Below are positions 24,841-35,518 of a DNA stretch of 64,000 nt, one piece after another. Location of the stretch: contig NC_014168.1 of NCBI RefSeq assembly GCF_000092825.1, positions 673,946-737,945 on the forward strand, in the 5' to 3' direction. This stretch comes from Segniliparus rotundus DSM 44985 (GTDB lineage: Bacteria > Actinomycetota > Actinomycetes > Mycobacteriales > Mycobacteriaceae). Numbering within the stretch: the stretch's first letter is position 1; every line of letters starts with the position of its first letter. The position numbers and the translations under genes were made by a program. Under the pieces are notes generated by a model, which saw nothing but the letters and a program-made list of their open reading frames with translations, was not told the origin of the DNA and made no database searches.

Positions 24841-25718
24841 TGGGCCTGCAACTGAACCAGGCCCAGCGCGAGGCCGCTGTGGCCGCAGTGCGCGCCGCGC
24901 TCGCCGAAGACCTCGCCTATGGCCCCGACGCGACGACGCTCGCGACCGTGGACCCATCGCGCGTCGGAACAGCTGAGGTCGTGGCACGCGAACCTGGTGT
25001 GCTCGCCGGGGCGCAGGTCGCGGTCCTCGTGTTGGACGAGGTGCTCGGGCCGCAGGGGCACACGCTGCGCGTCGGCAAAGCGGACGGCGACCGGATCGCG
25101 CCGGGCGACTCGGCGCTGTCGGTGACCGCGCCGTTGCAAGGCATCCTGACCGCCGAGCGGACGCTCTTGAATTTCCTCTGCCACTTGTCGGGCGTCGCCA
25201 CCGCCACCGCGCAGTGGGCCGATCAGCTCACGGGCACGCGCGCGGCAGTGCGCGACACCCGCAAGACATTGCCCGGTCTGCGTCTTTTACAGAAACATGC
25301 TGTCCTCTGCGGCGGCGGGGCGAACCATCGCATGGGCCTCGGCGACGCAGCGCTCGTCAAAGACAACCATGTCGCGGCGGCAGGTTCGGCGAGCGAAGCG
25401 CTGCGCCGGGTGCGGGCCCGCTTCCCCCAGCTCGCGGTCGAAGTCGAAGTCGACACACTCGCCCAGCTCGCAGAGATCCTCGACGAAGGGGCAGAACTCG
25501 TCCTCCTCGACAATTTCGACGTGGAAACCACGAGAAAAGCCGTGGCGCTGCGCGACGCGCGCTCCCCGACGACGCTGCTGGAATCCTCCGGCGGGCTCAC
25601 GCTCGCAACAGCGCGCGCCTACGCCGAGACCGGAGTGGATTTTCTCGCCGTCGGGGCGCTCACCCACTCGGCCAAGGCGTTGGACCTCGGTTTGGACCTC
25701 AGCGAGCAGGGGCCCTGA
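24837..25718 (+). CDS. nadC: Nicotinate-nucleotide pyrophosphorylase (quinolinate phosphoribosyltransferase)
   Basis: Converts quinolinate and PRPP to nicotinate mononucleotide. The 293-residue protein has [20 protein letters not shown], the substrate motif [37 protein letters not shown] and a final [20 protein letters not shown]. Length is normal. It is coupled to nadA by an ATGA overlap, followed by a short gap and convergent corA. Confidence 0.95.
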   Translation: MMGLQLNQAQREAAVAAVRAALAEDLAYGPDATTLATVDPSRVGTAEVVAREPGVLAGAQVAVLVLDEVLGPQGHTLRVGKADGDRIAPGDSALSVTAPLQGILTAERTLLNFLCHLSGVATATAQWADQLTGTRAAVRDTRKTLPGLRLLQKHAVLCGGGANHRMGLGDAALVKDNHVAAAGSASEALRRVRARFPQLAVEVEVDTLAQLAEILDEGAELVLLDNFDVETTRKAVALRDARSPTTLLESSGGLTLATARAYAETGVDFLAVGALTHSAKALDLGLDLSEQGP

Positions 25719-25756
25719 CCGCCCCGGTCCGCGCGCCCAGACTCGTCCTGCCGTGC

Positions 25757-27025
25757 TCAGAGCCATTTGCTGCGGCGGAAGCCGATGAACAGGCCCAGGC
25801 TGATGGCGCCCATGACTGCGAGGGCCACGAAATACCCGTAATGCCAGTGCAGCTCGGGCATGTTTTCGAAGTTCATGCCGTAGATGCCTGCGACCAGGGT
25901 CGAAACGGCGAAGATCGCCGCCCATGACGTGATTTTGCGCATGTCGGTGTTCTGTTGGACGCTTATTTTGCCCAGAGCGGCTTGGACAAGCGAACTCAGC
26001 GCCTCGTCAAAGCTCGACACCTGCTCCGCGACGACCGTGTGGTGGTCCAGGACGTCCCGGAAATAGCGGCGGACTTCTTTCGGGACGGTGACCGTGAGCG
26101 TCACATCAGGATGCGCGAGGCGGGCAAGCGCGGAGGAAAGCGGGTTCACTGCTCGCTTCAGCTCCATGACTTCGCGTTTGAGCAAATAGATCAGCTCGAT
26201 CTCGGTGCCCGCCCCCGGCGTGAAAATGGATGTCTCCATCGCGTCCACGTCGAGTTCCACCGCCTCTGTGACCGCCATGTACCCGTCCACGATGTGGTCG
26301 GCGACACTGTGCATGACCACGAGCGGGCCGAGGGCCAATTTCGCCGTCTGCCCCTCAAGGTATCTGCGCACGCCGGTGAGCTCGCCATGCCCGCCGTGGC
26401 GGACGGTCACGATGAAATCGCGGCCGACGAAGAGAATGATCTCGCCGGATTCCACGATCTCTTTCGCCTGCGAGATGGATTCGTGGGCGACGTACTTCAC
26501 GGTCTTGAGCACAAGCTCGAACATGTCGTCGTACTGTTCCAGCTTTGGCCGTTGATGGGCGTGCACAGCGTCTTCCATCATCAGTTCGTGCAGGCCGAAG
26601 ACCTCGCCGACCGCGCGCATCTGCTCTTCGTCAGGCTCGAAGAGCCCGATCCAGGCGAAGCGAGGCTTGGGCGGTTCCTCGCTGTCTTGCGGCTGTGGCG
26701 CGCGCACTTGCGCGAGCGCTTGCGCGGGCGTGGGCGCGCCAGGCTGGCGGACTCCGTCAACATAGACGGCGCAGTCCACGACAGGCTTGGCTGTTCGATG
26801 CGACTGTTTCTTCACAGCGGTGTTCTGCGATGCGGGGGAGAACCCCAAAACGGAGAGCGGGGTCGCGAGCGGCGAGGGCGCCGACTCCGCCGTGCCGAGC
26901 AGGCGGGCAAGAGGTTTGCGCCGTAATTTTTGGTCCTCCGACTCCAGCGATCCGAGGTCGGAGGCCGGCGCAGGCCGAAGGCTTTGACGGGGGCCCGTGA
27001 GGCCCCGGGGGTCTGAGGGGGTCAT
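25757..27025 (-). CDS. corA: CorA-family Mg2+/Co2+ transporter
   Basis: A 422-residue inner-membrane channel. The C-terminus holds the family-defining YGMNFENMPEL (GMN at about 383-385) between two membrane helices, with a basic end RRSKWL. The large cytoplasmic domain shows RFAWIGLFEPDEEQM and HELMMEDAVHAHQRPKLEQYDD. The first 80 residues are a long, poorly conserved extension compared with the 366-residue Rv1239c. The start is supported by AAGGAG five bases upstream. It follows a small gene on the same strand by 18 bases. Confidence 0.93.
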   Translation of the reverse strand: MTPSDPRGLTGPRQSLRPAPASDLGSLESEDQKLRRKPLARLLGTAESAPSPLATPLSVLGFSPASQNTAVKKQSHRTAKPVVDCAVYVDGVRQPGAPTPAQALAQVRAPQPQDSEEPPKPRFAWIGLFEPDEEQMRAVGEVFGLHELMMEDAVHAHQRPKLEQYDDMFELVLKTVKYVAHESISQAKEIVESGEIILFVGRDFIVTVRHGGHGELTGVRRYLEGQTAKLALGPLVVMHSVADHIVDGYMAVTEAVELDVDAMETSIFTPGAGTEIELIYLLKREVMELKRAVNPLSSALARLAHPDVTLTVTVPKEVRRYFRDVLDHHTVVAEQVSSFDEALSSLVQAALGKISVQQNTDMRKITSWAAIFAVSTLVAGIYGMNFENMPELHWHYGYFVALAVMGAISLGLFIGFRRSKWL

Positions 27026-27043
27026 TCGTGCTCCTTGGTCTGT

Positions 27044-27349
27044 TCATATGCGGATGTCATCGTCAATACCTCGCGCGATCGGGATTTTCCCGCGCGCAGC
27101 GGCGGTATCGAGAGGTTTTCGGCGCCATACAGTGAGCAACAGCTTCCACGCGGTCAGAGCGAGGGGCCTGTCTGCGGTTTCATCCGAGCACACGCCGGAG
27201 AGATGTTCCCCGGCGCGTGCGACCCGGCGATCCGCACGCGCGACGTGCTGGCCCAATGCGGATTCGGGCGTCGCCGCGAGCGCCGCCCCTTGTTCCGCCA
27301 ACAGTCGAAGCGACTGCTCGGGTCTGAGAAGAGACGCTGACGAGGTCAT
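27044..27349 (-). CDS. Small hypothetical protein upstream of corA
   Basis: A 101-residue frame starting at an ATG with AAGGAG seven bases upstream, ending 18 bases before corA on the same strand. The sequence is alanine- and arginine-rich (MTSSASLLRPEQSLRLLAEQ at the start), without membrane helix, signal peptide or known motif. I do not recognise it. The ribosome binding site and tight spacing are the main support. It may be a small leader gene of the corA transcript. Confidence 0.5.
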   Translation of the reverse strand: MTSSASLLRPEQSLRLLAEQGAALAATPESALGQHVARADRRVARAGEHLSGVCSDETADRPLALTAWKLLLTVWRRKPLDTAAARGKIPIARGIDDDIRI

Positions 27350-27413
27350 AGCGAACTCCTTCCGACGTGCGATGGCCACGTCCAAACTAGCACTGATCCA
27401 CGAGCGGGAGGAC

Positions 27414-27427
27414 TATGCTGTTCCGAT
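27414..27427 (+). promoter_or_regulatory. Putative leaderless -10 box
   Basis: TATGCT at 27414-27419 is eight bases before the ATG at 27428, and there is no Shine-Dalgarno. Confidence 0.35.
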
Positions 27428-28066
27428 ATGGGCCCGACTGTGATGACGACGTGGCTGGCTGGCGCGTGGACAAAGTCGCATTGGTGTCAAAGATTTTTAG
27501 TGGCCTGCTCGCTGATCGGCGCGGCGATTCTGTGGGTCGATGTGCGCGCGCAGGCTCCGCGTGTGGTGGTCGGCGGCGGCACGGAAATCGCTTCGCAGAT
27601 CCTCGCCCGGCTCTATGTCGGCACGCTCAATTCTGTCGCGGTGCCCGCTGTGCTCGCCGCGGAGGGCAGGGCGACGTGGTCCGAGCGCCTGTCAGCGGTC
27701 GATTCGGGGGCGTGGGCGGTGAGCGCGGAAGAGGCGCAGGGCCTGCTCGCGGCGCTCAATCCGCGTGTGCGTCCGGACCACAATGTTTTCACCCTCTCGG
27801 GTCAGCTCGCCGGTCAGCTGCCAGAAGGTCTCGATATCAGCGATATCACGCCGAACGGGAGTATCGCGGTGTACCGCATCGGCTCGCTCACCTACAAGCA
27901 CAGCAAGGGGTTGGGCCTGTTGGCGGATCAGCTCAACGCGGCCGAACTCGCGTCCCTGGTCCGTGCCGTGGCGGCAGGCGCGGACATGGACGCGACCACA
28001 AGCCGTTGGCTTGTGGCGCACAACTTCAACAAGACCGACCGGGAGAAGTTGGAGGACCAGCTCTAG
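27428..28066 (+). CDS. Membrane-anchored or exported protein, resembling OpuAC-type substrate-binding domains
   Basis: A 212-residue protein with one hydrophobic segment at about residues 23-38 (FLVACSLIGAAILWV), a signal peptide or anchor. FLVAC could serve as a lipobox, but the hydrophobic run continues past the cysteine. After it, VVVGGGTEIASQILARLYVG resembles the first lobe of glycine-betaine/choline-binding proteins such as LpqZ, though the protein is too short to be a complete binding protein. Similarity is weak and a transport role is only a suggestion. It converges on kgd. Confidence 0.6.
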   Translation: MGPTVMTTWLAGAWTKSHWCQRFLVACSLIGAAILWVDVRAQAPRVVVGGGTEIASQILARLYVGTLNSVAVPAVLAAEGRATWSERLSAVDSGAWAVSAEEAQGLLAALNPRVRPDHNVFTLSGQLAGQLPEGLDISDITPNGSIAVYRIGSLTYKHSKGLGLLADQLNAAELASLVRAVAAGADMDATTSRWLVAHNFNKTDREKLEDQL

Positions 28067-28100
28067 CGGGGTGGTCGTGTTGAAGTCAGGCGAGCGTCCG

Positions 28101-31100
28101 TCAGGCGAACGCTTGGCGCAAAAGCTCTTGCTGCTCGACTTCGTGCACCTTGGCCGACCCAGACGACGGGGCGCTCATCGCCCGCCGGGAAACCCTGGTC
28201 AGTTTCGGCAGCACGTCCGGCAAGAGTTCCGGCAGCGCGAGGCCGAGGTGCGGCCAAGCCCCCTGGTTCGCGGGCTCTTCCTGCGCCCACCGGAAGTCTG
28301 TTGCGTTCGGGTAGCGCTGCAACGCGGCTCGCAAGCGTTTGACCGGCTCCGGGTACAGCTGCTCGATGCGGATGATCGCAATGTCTTCGCGATGGTCGGC
28401 GGCCTTGTGGTCGGCCAGCTGCCAATACAGCTTGCCGCTGGTGAGGATCACGGTGCGGACTTTCTCCGCAGCCGCGTCCGTTGTGGTCGTCGGGTCGTCG
28501 AGCACGGAGAGGAACTTGCTGTCGGTGAAGTCTTCGACCGAGGAGACGGCCTTTTTGTTGCGCAACATCGACTTGGGCGTGAACACCACGAGCGGTCGGG
28601 TGATGCCGTCCAGACTGTGCCTGCGCAGCAGGTGGAAGTAGCTCGCCGGGGTGGAAGGGTGCGCCACGGTCATCGAGTTCTCCGCGCACAGGGACAGATA
28701 TCGCTCGATGCGGCCGGAGCTGTGGTCGGGGCCTTGGCCCTCTTGGCCGTGGGGGAGCAGGAGCACCACGTCGGAGCGCTGCCCCCACTTCGCTTCACCG
28801 GAGGATATGTACTCGTCGATGATGGACTGGGCTCCGTTGGCGAAATCGCCGAACTGTGCCTCCCACAGGGTGAGCGTGTTCGGGTTCGCGAGCGAGTACC
28901 CGTACTCGAAGCCCATGATGGCGTATTCGGAGAGCGGCGAGTCGTACGCCTGGAAGCTCGCTCCGGAGCCCACCTCTGCGGCGAGCTTCGCGAGAGGATC
29001 GAACAACGCCCCCGTGCGTCGGTCGATGAGAATGGCGTGGCGTTGGCTGAACGTGCCTCGGCGGCAGTCCTGCCCGGACAGCCGGACCCCGCGGCCCTCA
29101 AGGATGAGCGAGCCGAAAGCGAGCAGTTCCGCAGTGGCCCAATCGACATTGCCCGAGCGGGTCATCTCGCGTCTGCGCTCATTGACCGGGAACACCTTCG
29201 GGTGCGGGGTGAAGTCCTCGGGAATGTCCACCAAAGCGTCCCCGACACGTTCGAGTGTTTCTTTGGACACGGCGGTGACCAGCGAGTTCGGCACTTGCTG
29301 GTCCGATTCCACCGAATGGCTCGGCGCGGGCGGAATCCGCTCAAGCTCCTTGACCTCGTTGAACACCCGCTCCAACTGGCCCTGGTAGTCGCGCAGGGCG
29401 TCGTCGGCCTCTTTGATGGTGATGTCGCCACGACCGATCAAGGCCTCGGTGTACCCCTTGCGCACCGAGCGTTTGTTCTCGATCACGTCGTACATGGTCG
29501 GTTGTGTCATCGAAGGGTCGTCGCCCTCGTTGTGGCCGCGTTGGCGGTAGCAGACCAGGTCGATGACGACATCGCGGTGGAACCGCTCGCGGAAGTCGAC
29601 GGCGAGCTGCGCGACCCACACGGCGGCTTCGGGGTCGTCCCCGTTCACATGGAAGATCGGGGCTCCGACAGTTTTCGCCACATCGGTGCAATAGACGCTG
29701 GAGCGGCCGTTGTCCGGCGAGGTGGTGAAGGCGATCTGGTTGTTCACCACGATATGGACCGTGCCGCCGATGTTGTACCCGGTCAGCCCGGACATGTTCA
29801 GGGTCTCGGCGACCACGCCTTGGCCGGCGAACGCGCCGTCGCCGTGCAGAGCGAGGGCCATGACCGGGAACTGGCGTTTCGCCTCGTCGGATTCCTCGTT
29901 GGTGTCGCCCTCGGCGTTTTTGAGCAGATCCTGTTTGCCTCGCACGATGCCCGCGAGCACCGGGTCGACGGCCTCGAGATGGCTCGGGTTGGCGGTCAAC
30001 GACACCTTGATCTCGTTGTCGCCGAACATCTGGAAATACGTGCCTTCGGCGCCGAGGTGGTATTTCACATCGCCGGAGCCGTGGTAGAGGCTCGGGTCCA
30101 GGTTGCCCTCGAACTCGTTGAAGATCAGCCGGTAGGGCTTGCCCACGATGTTGGCGAGCACGTTGAGCCTGCCTCGGTGGGGCATGCCGATGACCACTTC
30201 GGCCAGGGAGTGCTCTGCCGCGCGGTCGATGATGGCGTCCATCATCGGGATCGTCGTCTCAGCGCCTTCGAGCGAGAAGCGCTTCTGGCCGATGTACTTG
30301 GTGTGCAGGAAGTTCTCGAATGACTCTGCCGCGTTGAGCTTCGAGAGGATGTACTTCTGCATGTTGACGTTCGGCTTCTGCTGGCGGGCCTCGACCTGTT
30401 GTTGCAACCACTCCCGCTGTTCGGGCTCAAGGATGTGGTTGTACTCCACGCCGACGTGGCGGCAGTACGAGTCGCGCAGCACCGAGAGCACATCGCGCAG
30501 CTTCATGCGCTCCTTGCCCTGGAATCCGCCGACGTTGAAGGTGCGGTCGAGGTCCCACAAGGTCAGGTTGTGGTTGAGCACGTCGAGGTCGGGATGCTGG
30601 CCGGTCTTGCGCTGCTGGTTGAACAGCAACGGGTCGGTGTCGGCCATGAGGTGCCCGCGCGAGCGGTACGCGGCGATGATTTCGAGCACACGGGTGGATT
30701 TGTCCACGCCGTGCTCGACAATGTCCGAGCGCCAGCGGATCGGCTCGTAAGGGATGCGCAGCGCGGCGTAGATCTCGTCGTAGAACGCGTCGGAGATGAG
30801 CAGTTCGTGGATGGTGCGCAGGAAGTCGCCGGACTCGGCGCCTTGGATGATCCGGTGGTCGTAGGTCGAGGTCAGGGTGATGAGCTTGCCCACGCCGATG
30901 TCCGCGATGCGCTCCTCGCTCGCGCCTTGGAACTCCGCCGGGTACTCCATGGCCCCCACGCCGATGATGGCGCCTTGGCCTGCCATGAGCCGAGGCACGG
31001 AGTGGACGGTGCCGATGGTGCCGGGATTGGTCAAAGAGATGGTCACCCCGGCGTAGTCCTCGGTGCCGAGCTTGCCTTCCCGGCCGCGGCGGACCACGTC

Positions 31101-31937
31101 CTCGTAGGCGGCGATGAACTGGCCGAAGCCGAATTCCTCACATTGCTTGATCGCGGGGACCACCAGGGTCCGTTTGCCGTCTTTGCCCACGGTGTCGATG
31201 GCAATGCCGAGGTTGATATGGGCGGGGGTGACCAGTTGGGGCTTGCCGTCCGCTTCGGCGAAATGCCGGTTCATCCCTGGGAACTTCTTGACCGCCTGCA
31301 CCAGGGCGTAGCCGATGAGGTGGGTGAAGGAGATCTTGCCGCCTCGGGTGCGGTTCATGTGGTTGTTGATGACGATGCGGTTGTCGATCATCGCCTTGGC
31401 CGGGATTTGCCGCACGCTTGTGGCAGTGGGGACCCCGAGCGAGGCGGTCATGTTCTTCGCGACAGCCGCCGCGATGCCTTTGAGCGGCGTGCTCTCGTCG
31501 TTCTCTGGGAACGGCGCGGACGCGGGTTTCGCCGTGCCCGCGGGGGCGGAGGTCGGGTTCGCCGGGGCCTTGGGTTGCGCGGCAGGAGCAGGTTTCGGCG
31601 CGGGCGCCGCGGCGGGGGGTTTCGCCGCCGCGGGCTGCTGGTCGGCGGCGCGGGCATGCCCGCCGCCGTTCGACGCGCTCTTGGGAGGGGCGCTGGGCGG
31701 CTGGTTGCTGGGCGGCTGAGGCGCGGCTGCCGGGGCTTGGCGCCGTGCCGTCGCGCTCGCTGCCTTGTCAGAGGCGTTGGAGACCGGGTCCATCGTGGAG
31801 TGGTAGTCCGTCAAGAACTCATGCCAGCTCGGGTCAACTGAGTCCGGATTCTGCTTGAAGCGGTGGTACATCTCCTCCACAAGCCACGAGTTCTGTCCGA
31901 AATCGACGGTGGTCTCACTCACAGAGCTCTCGCTCAC
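28101..31937 (-). CDS. kgd: Multifunctional 2-oxoglutarate decarboxylase/dehydrogenase E1-E2
   Basis: A 1,278-residue homologue of mycobacterial Kgd (SucA, Rv1248c). Kgd joins an E2-like succinyltransferase domain to a thiamine-diphosphate E1 domain and can form succinic semialdehyde or feed a dehydrogenase complex. An N-terminal segment ([20 protein letters not shown]) is followed by an Ala/Pro linker (about 60-145), the E2-like domain with [17 protein letters not shown], and the E1 core with [34 protein letters not shown] and [12 protein letters not shown]. The linker is longer than in M. tuberculosis (1,231 residues). The start is a GTG after an AGAGGGAAA stretch. Confidence 0.95.
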   Translation of the reverse strand: MSESSVSETTVDFGQNSWLVEEMYHRFKQNPDSVDPSWHEFLTDYHSTMDPVSNASDKAASATARRQAPAAAPQPPSNQPPSAPPKSASNGGGHARAADQQPAAAKPPAAAPAPKPAPAAQPKAPANPTSAPAGTAKPASAPFPENDESTPLKGIAAAVAKNMTASLGVPTATSVRQIPAKAMIDNRIVINNHMNRTRGGKISFTHLIGYALVQAVKKFPGMNRHFAEADGKPQLVTPAHINLGIAIDTVGKDGKRTLVVPAIKQCEEFGFGQFIAAYEDVVRRGREGKLGTEDYAGVTISLTNPGTIGTVHSVPRLMAGQGAIIGVGAMEYPAEFQGASEERIADIGVGKLITLTSTYDHRIIQGAESGDFLRTIHELLISDAFYDEIYAALRIPYEPIRWRSDIVEHGVDKSTRVLEIIAAYRSRGHLMADTDPLLFNQQRKTGQHPDLDVLNHNLTLWDLDRTFNVGGFQGKERMKLRDVLSVLRDSYCRHVGVEYNHILEPEQREWLQQQVEARQQKPNVNMQKYILSKLNAAESFENFLHTKYIGQKRFSLEGAETTIPMMDAIIDRAAEHSLAEVVIGMPHRGRLNVLANIVGKPYRLIFNEFEGNLDPSLYHGSGDVKYHLGAEGTYFQMFGDNEIKVSLTANPSHLEAVDPVLAGIVRGKQDLLKNAEGDTNEESDEAKRQFPVMALALHGDGAFAGQGVVAETLNMSGLTGYNIGGTVHIVVNNQIAFTTSPDNGRSSVYCTDVAKTVGAPIFHVNGDDPEAAVWVAQLAVDFRERFHRDVVIDLVCYRQRGHNEGDDPSMTQPTMYDVIENKRSVRKGYTEALIGRGDITIKEADDALRDYQGQLERVFNEVKELERIPPAPSHSVESDQQVPNSLVTAVSKETLERVGDALVDIPEDFTPHPKVFPVNERRREMTRSGNVDWATAELLAFGSLILEGRGVRLSGQDCRRGTFSQRHAILIDRRTGALFDPLAKLAAEVGSGASFQAYDSPLSEYAIMGFEYGYSLANPNTLTLWEAQFGDFANGAQSIIDEYISSGEAKWGQRSDVVLLLPHGQEGQGPDHSSGRIERYLSLCAENSMTVAHPSTPASYFHLLRRHSLDGITRPLVVFTPKSMLRNKKAVSSVEDFTDSKFLSVLDDPTTTTDAAAEKVRTVILTSGKLYWQLADHKAADHREDIAIIRIEQLYPEPVKRLRAALQRYPNATDFRWAQEEPANQGAWPHLGLALPELLPDVLPKLTRVSRRAMSAPSSGSAKVHEVEQQELLRQAFA

Positions 31938-32067
31938 TTTCCCTCTTGCGCGGTGCCTTCGACCGGAACGAGACTCCCGGTCCTTCCACCGGCCCTGCGG
32001 CCGGAGCGCCCTTCAGAATACTCTTCTTTCTGAGAGGCCGGTGAGGACGTGGCAGGTCTGCCGTCGA

Positions 32068-33423
32068 TCATGCAATTGCCGTGGGGAAGAGCACAGCGGG
32101 GTTCAAGTAGCCATCCGGGTCGAAGGCGCGTTTGACGGAGCGCATCGCGGCGATCTCCTCGGGGCTGCGCGCAAGGGGGAGGTAGTCGCGTTTGAGGCTG
32201 CCGAGGCCGTGCTCGGAGCTGATGTTGCCGCCGTGCCGTGCGATCAACGCGAGCATCGGCTCGAAAACGCGGCTGGCGTCCGGGCACCGCAACACGTTCA
32301 AATGCAAATTCCCGTCGCCGATGTGGCCGAAGAGGATCGGGACCGCCTGCGGAGCTTGCGCCGCGAGGAGTTCTTTTGCTTCGTCTGCGAACGAGGGGAT
32401 GGACGCGAAGTTCAGCGACAGGTCGAATTTCGCCGGAGCCCCGAAGAGCCGGGTGACCTCTGCGAAAGACTCGCGGACCTGCCAGAGCCGGTTGCGCCCC
32501 GCAGAGTCCTGGCTGATCGCGGGCTCATCGGCCGCGTCGAAGCCTGCGAGCAATTCGGCGAGTTCGACCAGCTGCTCCCGTTCGCCCGCGAGTTCGACCA
32601 ACAGCAGCCACTCGGCGCGCACCGGGCAGGAGAGCCCGAGGTGCTGCGCGGCGAGGGCGACGCCTTCGCCGTCGAGAAGTTCGAGCGCGTCGATCCCCTC
32701 GGTGGCGCGCAGGCTGGTCGCGGCGTGGACGAGATCCCCGAGAGCGGAAAAACCGACGAGAGCGGCCACCCGGTGCCTCGGGCGCGGGCGCAGCACGACT
32801 TCCACGGCGGTGACCACGCCCAGCACGCCCTCGCTGCCCGCGAACAGGGAGACGAGGTCCAGGCCGCTGCGGTCGTCTGGCACTTTCGGAAAACGCTCGA
32901 TGATCGATCCGTCCGGCAGCACCGCCTCGAGTCCGCGCAGCTGCGCGCTGGTGCGCCCGTAGCGGACGGTGTGCAGGCCGCCCGCGTTCGTCGCGACCAT
33001 GCCGCCGATGGTCGCGCTGTCGCGCGCCGAGAGGTCCACCCCGAAGAGCAGGCCGTGCGCGGCCGCGAGCTCCCGCAGCGCGTTGAGCTTGGTTCCGGCC
33101 CCGACTCGGACGCTTTTGTGCGTCCTGTCGACTTCGCCGATGTCGGCGAGCCGGGAAGTGGACAGCAACACGTCCTCGTGGCGGGGCACGGTGCCCGACA
33201 CCAAAGAGGTGCCCCCGCCGTGGATGGTGACCGGGGCGCCTGCGGCGCGGCACACGTTCAACACCTCGGCGACTTGCTCCCGGTCCCCAGGGCGCACGAC
33301 AGCCCTGGCCGCCCCTGTGTCCCGGCCCGTCCAATCGGTCGACCAGCCGGCGAGCACATCCGGATCGGTCAGGACATGCGCAGTGCCAACGATGGATTCG
33401 AGCTTGGACTCCAGCGAGGACAT
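32068..33423 (-). CDS. FAD-linked oxidase / D-2-hydroxyacid dehydrogenase (GlcD-like)
   Basis: A 451-residue flavoprotein of the vanillyl-alcohol oxidase/D-lactate dehydrogenase type. The FAD-binding part shows PVTIHGGGTSLVSGTV, SATIGGMVATNAGGLHTVRYG and LFAGSEGVLGVVT. The C-terminal cap has LFGHIGDGNLHLNVL and ISSEHGLGSLKRDYLPL, the metal and substrate region. It resembles Rv1257c. TACTAT lies seven bases before the ATG, so the mRNA may be leaderless. A second family member lies just upstream on the same strand. The exact 2-hydroxyacid is not predictable. Confidence 0.85.
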   Translation of the reverse strand: MSSLESKLESIVGTAHVLTDPDVLAGWSTDWTGRDTGAARAVVRPGDREQVAEVLNVCRAAGAPVTIHGGGTSLVSGTVPRHEDVLLSTSRLADIGEVDRTHKSVRVGAGTKLNALRELAAAHGLLFGVDLSARDSATIGGMVATNAGGLHTVRYGRTSAQLRGLEAVLPDGSIIERFPKVPDDRSGLDLVSLFAGSEGVLGVVTAVEVVLRPRPRHRVAALVGFSALGDLVHAATSLRATEGIDALELLDGEGVALAAQHLGLSCPVRAEWLLLVELAGEREQLVELAELLAGFDAADEPAISQDSAGRNRLWQVRESFAEVTRLFGAPAKFDLSLNFASIPSFADEAKELLAAQAPQAVPILFGHIGDGNLHLNVLRCPDASRVFEPMLALIARHGGNISSEHGLGSLKRDYLPLARSPEEIAAMRSVKRAFDPDGYLNPAVLFPTAIA

Positions 33424-33573
33424 CTCGCAGATAGTACGCGCTGCCAGGAGGTGAGAAAAGCCATGTTGAAAAGGAGTTACGCATGAGGCTTGTGTGATCG
33501 CGAAGGCCCTCGCGCGGCAGGTTTCGGCCCTGTTTCCCGCCTGCGGCTCGGGTGTTGGGGAGCCCTCGGGTTT

Positions 33574-34950
33574 TTAGAAGATCACGCCAGGGTTCAAAAT
33601 CCCCGTGGGGTCGAGCGCGGCTTTGATGCGCCCCCCCAGATCCATCGCCGCGGGCCCGATCTGGTCGGGCAGCCAGGCTTTTTTCAGCCGCCCGACGCCG
33701 TGCTCGCCGGTGATCGTGCCGTCCAGCGCGATGGCGAGGTCCATGATTTCGCCGAACGCGCGCTCGGCGCGCAGGGTTTCGTCCTTGTCCGTCGGATCGT
33801 GGACGATCAGCGGATGGGTGTTCCCGTCCCCCGCGTGCGCGATGACGGCGATGGACACCTGGTTCGCTTCTGCGATGGCCTGCACGCCGTCGATCAAATC
33901 GGGCAGCTTGGGAATCGGCACGCCCACGTCTTCCAACAAGAGGTGGCCGAGCCGTTCCACTGCGGGGATCGCGGCCCGCCGGGCGACGACAAACGCCTCC
34001 CCCTCCTCGGGATCGGTGGTGACGAAGACTTCCGTCGCCCCGGAGCGGCTCACGATCTCCGAGATCAGCGATATCTCGATTCCAGCCGCCTCGCCCGGCG
34101 CGTCGGATTGGACGACCAACATCGCCGCCGCCTCCCGGTCCAACCCCATGCGGAGCATGTCTTCGACCGCGTTGATCGTTGCGCGGTCCATGAATTCGAG
34201 CATGGCGGGGCGGAGCTTGCTGCATATCGCGAGCACCGCTTCGCTTGCCTTTCGCACTTCGTGGAACGTCGCGACCAGGGTGCTCGGTTTGGGTTGCGGC
34301 GGCAGCAGCCGCAGGGTCGCTTCGGTGAAGACGCCCAACGTCCCTTCGCTGCCGACGAAGAGCTTGAGCAGTGACAGCCCCGCGGTGTCTTTGATCCTCG
34401 GCCCCCCGAGGCGCAGCACCTCGCCATCTGCGAGAACCACCTCAAGGCCCAGGACATAATCTGTGGTCACGCCGTATTTCACGCAGCACAGCCCGCCTGC
34501 GTTCGTGGCGATGTTCCCGCCGATGCTGCAGAATTCGTAGGAGGAGGGGTCGGGCGGGTACCACAGGCCGTGCTCGGCCGCCGCGGCTTTGACCTCGGCG
34601 TTCATCAAGCCGGGGCCGACGATGGCCACTCGGGTGACTGGGTCCACGACGATATCGCGCATTCGTTCGGTGGAAAGCACGAGGCAGCCGTCAACAGCTG
34701 TGGACCCCCCGGACAGGCTGGACCCCGCGCCCCTGGGGACGACGGCGACCTGGTGCTTGTTCGCCCAGTGCAGAATCCGGCTCACTTCCTCGGTGTTCGC
34801 TGGGCGGGCGAGCGCGAAGGGGGATCCGGCGGCGGGGTCCTCCGCCCGGTCTCGGCGGTACGCCTCAAGGATGTCGGGATCGGCGGCGATTGTGCTTTCG
34901 GGGAGCTGCGCCACGAGTTCGGCGAGGGCGGAGTCCGGGGGAGTGGCCAT
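33574..34950 (-). CDS. FAD-linked oxidase, glycolate/lactate dehydrogenase type (Rv2280-like)
   Basis: A 458-residue GlcD-family flavoprotein. It has AVVPRGAGSSLSGGSTAVDG, SIGGNIATNAGGLCCVKYGV, LFVGSEGTLGVFTEATLRL, VIAHAGDGNTHPLIV and ITGEHGVGRLKKAWL. It is only modestly similar to the downstream gene at 32068-33423 and so is an old paralogue, not a recent copy. A GGAAGGGAG stretch ends one base before the ATG. It is divergent from the first SDR gene. Confidence 0.85.
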   Translation of the reverse strand: MATPPDSALAELVAQLPESTIAADPDILEAYRRDRAEDPAAGSPFALARPANTEEVSRILHWANKHQVAVVPRGAGSSLSGGSTAVDGCLVLSTERMRDIVVDPVTRVAIVGPGLMNAEVKAAAAEHGLWYPPDPSSYEFCSIGGNIATNAGGLCCVKYGVTTDYVLGLEVVLADGEVLRLGGPRIKDTAGLSLLKLFVGSEGTLGVFTEATLRLLPPQPKPSTLVATFHEVRKASEAVLAICSKLRPAMLEFMDRATINAVEDMLRMGLDREAAAMLVVQSDAPGEAAGIEISLISEIVSRSGATEVFVTTDPEEGEAFVVARRAAIPAVERLGHLLLEDVGVPIPKLPDLIDGVQAIAEANQVSIAVIAHAGDGNTHPLIVHDPTDKDETLRAERAFGEIMDLAIALDGTITGEHGVGRLKKAWLPDQIGPAAMDLGGRIKAALDPTGILNPGVIF

Positions 34951-35044
34951 GCTCCCTTCCTACACCAAGACCGCAGGCAGGTCGCGCCGTGCGCCTGATG
35001 TGATAGATGTCATGGAACACGGTTATACTTCAATACGGCGTTGA

Positions 35045-35070
35045 TCGTGCCCGGCAGGTGTCGGGCACGA
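35045..35070 (+). repeat. Inverted repeat upstream of the first SDR gene
   Basis: TCGTGCCCG (35045-35053) and CGGGCACGA (35062-35070) form a 9-bp stem with an eight-base loop, ending 20 bases before the ATG. It could be an operator or an mRNA hairpin. The second SDR copy lacks it. Confidence 0.45.
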
Positions 35071-35073
35071 AGA

Positions 35074-35518
35074 TGAGAAAGGACTCCCGTATGGCTCGGA
35101 ATCTGCGGAATTTGCGCGGGAAGGTCGTTTTGATTACTGGTGGCGCGCAGGGGATTGGGCGTAAGACCGCGGAGGCGTTCGTGGCGCAGGGCGCGAAGGT
35201 CGCGATTGGGGATTTGGACGTCGATCTGGCGAAGAAGGCGGCGGACGAGATCGGCGGGGATGTTTTGGCTTTGCCGTTGGACGTCTCGGACTACGACCAG
35301 TTCGCGAAGTTCATTGAGGACGCGGAGAAGGCGTTGGGGCCGATTGACGTGTTGGTGAACAACGCGGGGGTGATGATTGTCGGGGACATTGTGGACGAGC
35401 CGCAGCGGGTGACCGACAAGCAGTTGATGATTGATTTGAACTCGGTGATCTTCGGCAGCAGGGAGGCCGCGAAGCGTTTCGTGCCCCGTCGGTGCGGGCA
35501 CATCATCAACATCGCCTC
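35074..35518 (+). repeat. Direct repeat, copy 1 (identical 445 bp)
   Basis: Base-for-base the same as 36195-36639 by visual comparison. It covers the Shine-Dalgarno, the start codon and the first 143 codons of each SDR gene, 1,121 bp apart. Beyond it the genes differ, apart from a shared stretch of about 95 bp (near 35540-35636) and a shared 3' end. Confidence 0.9.
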
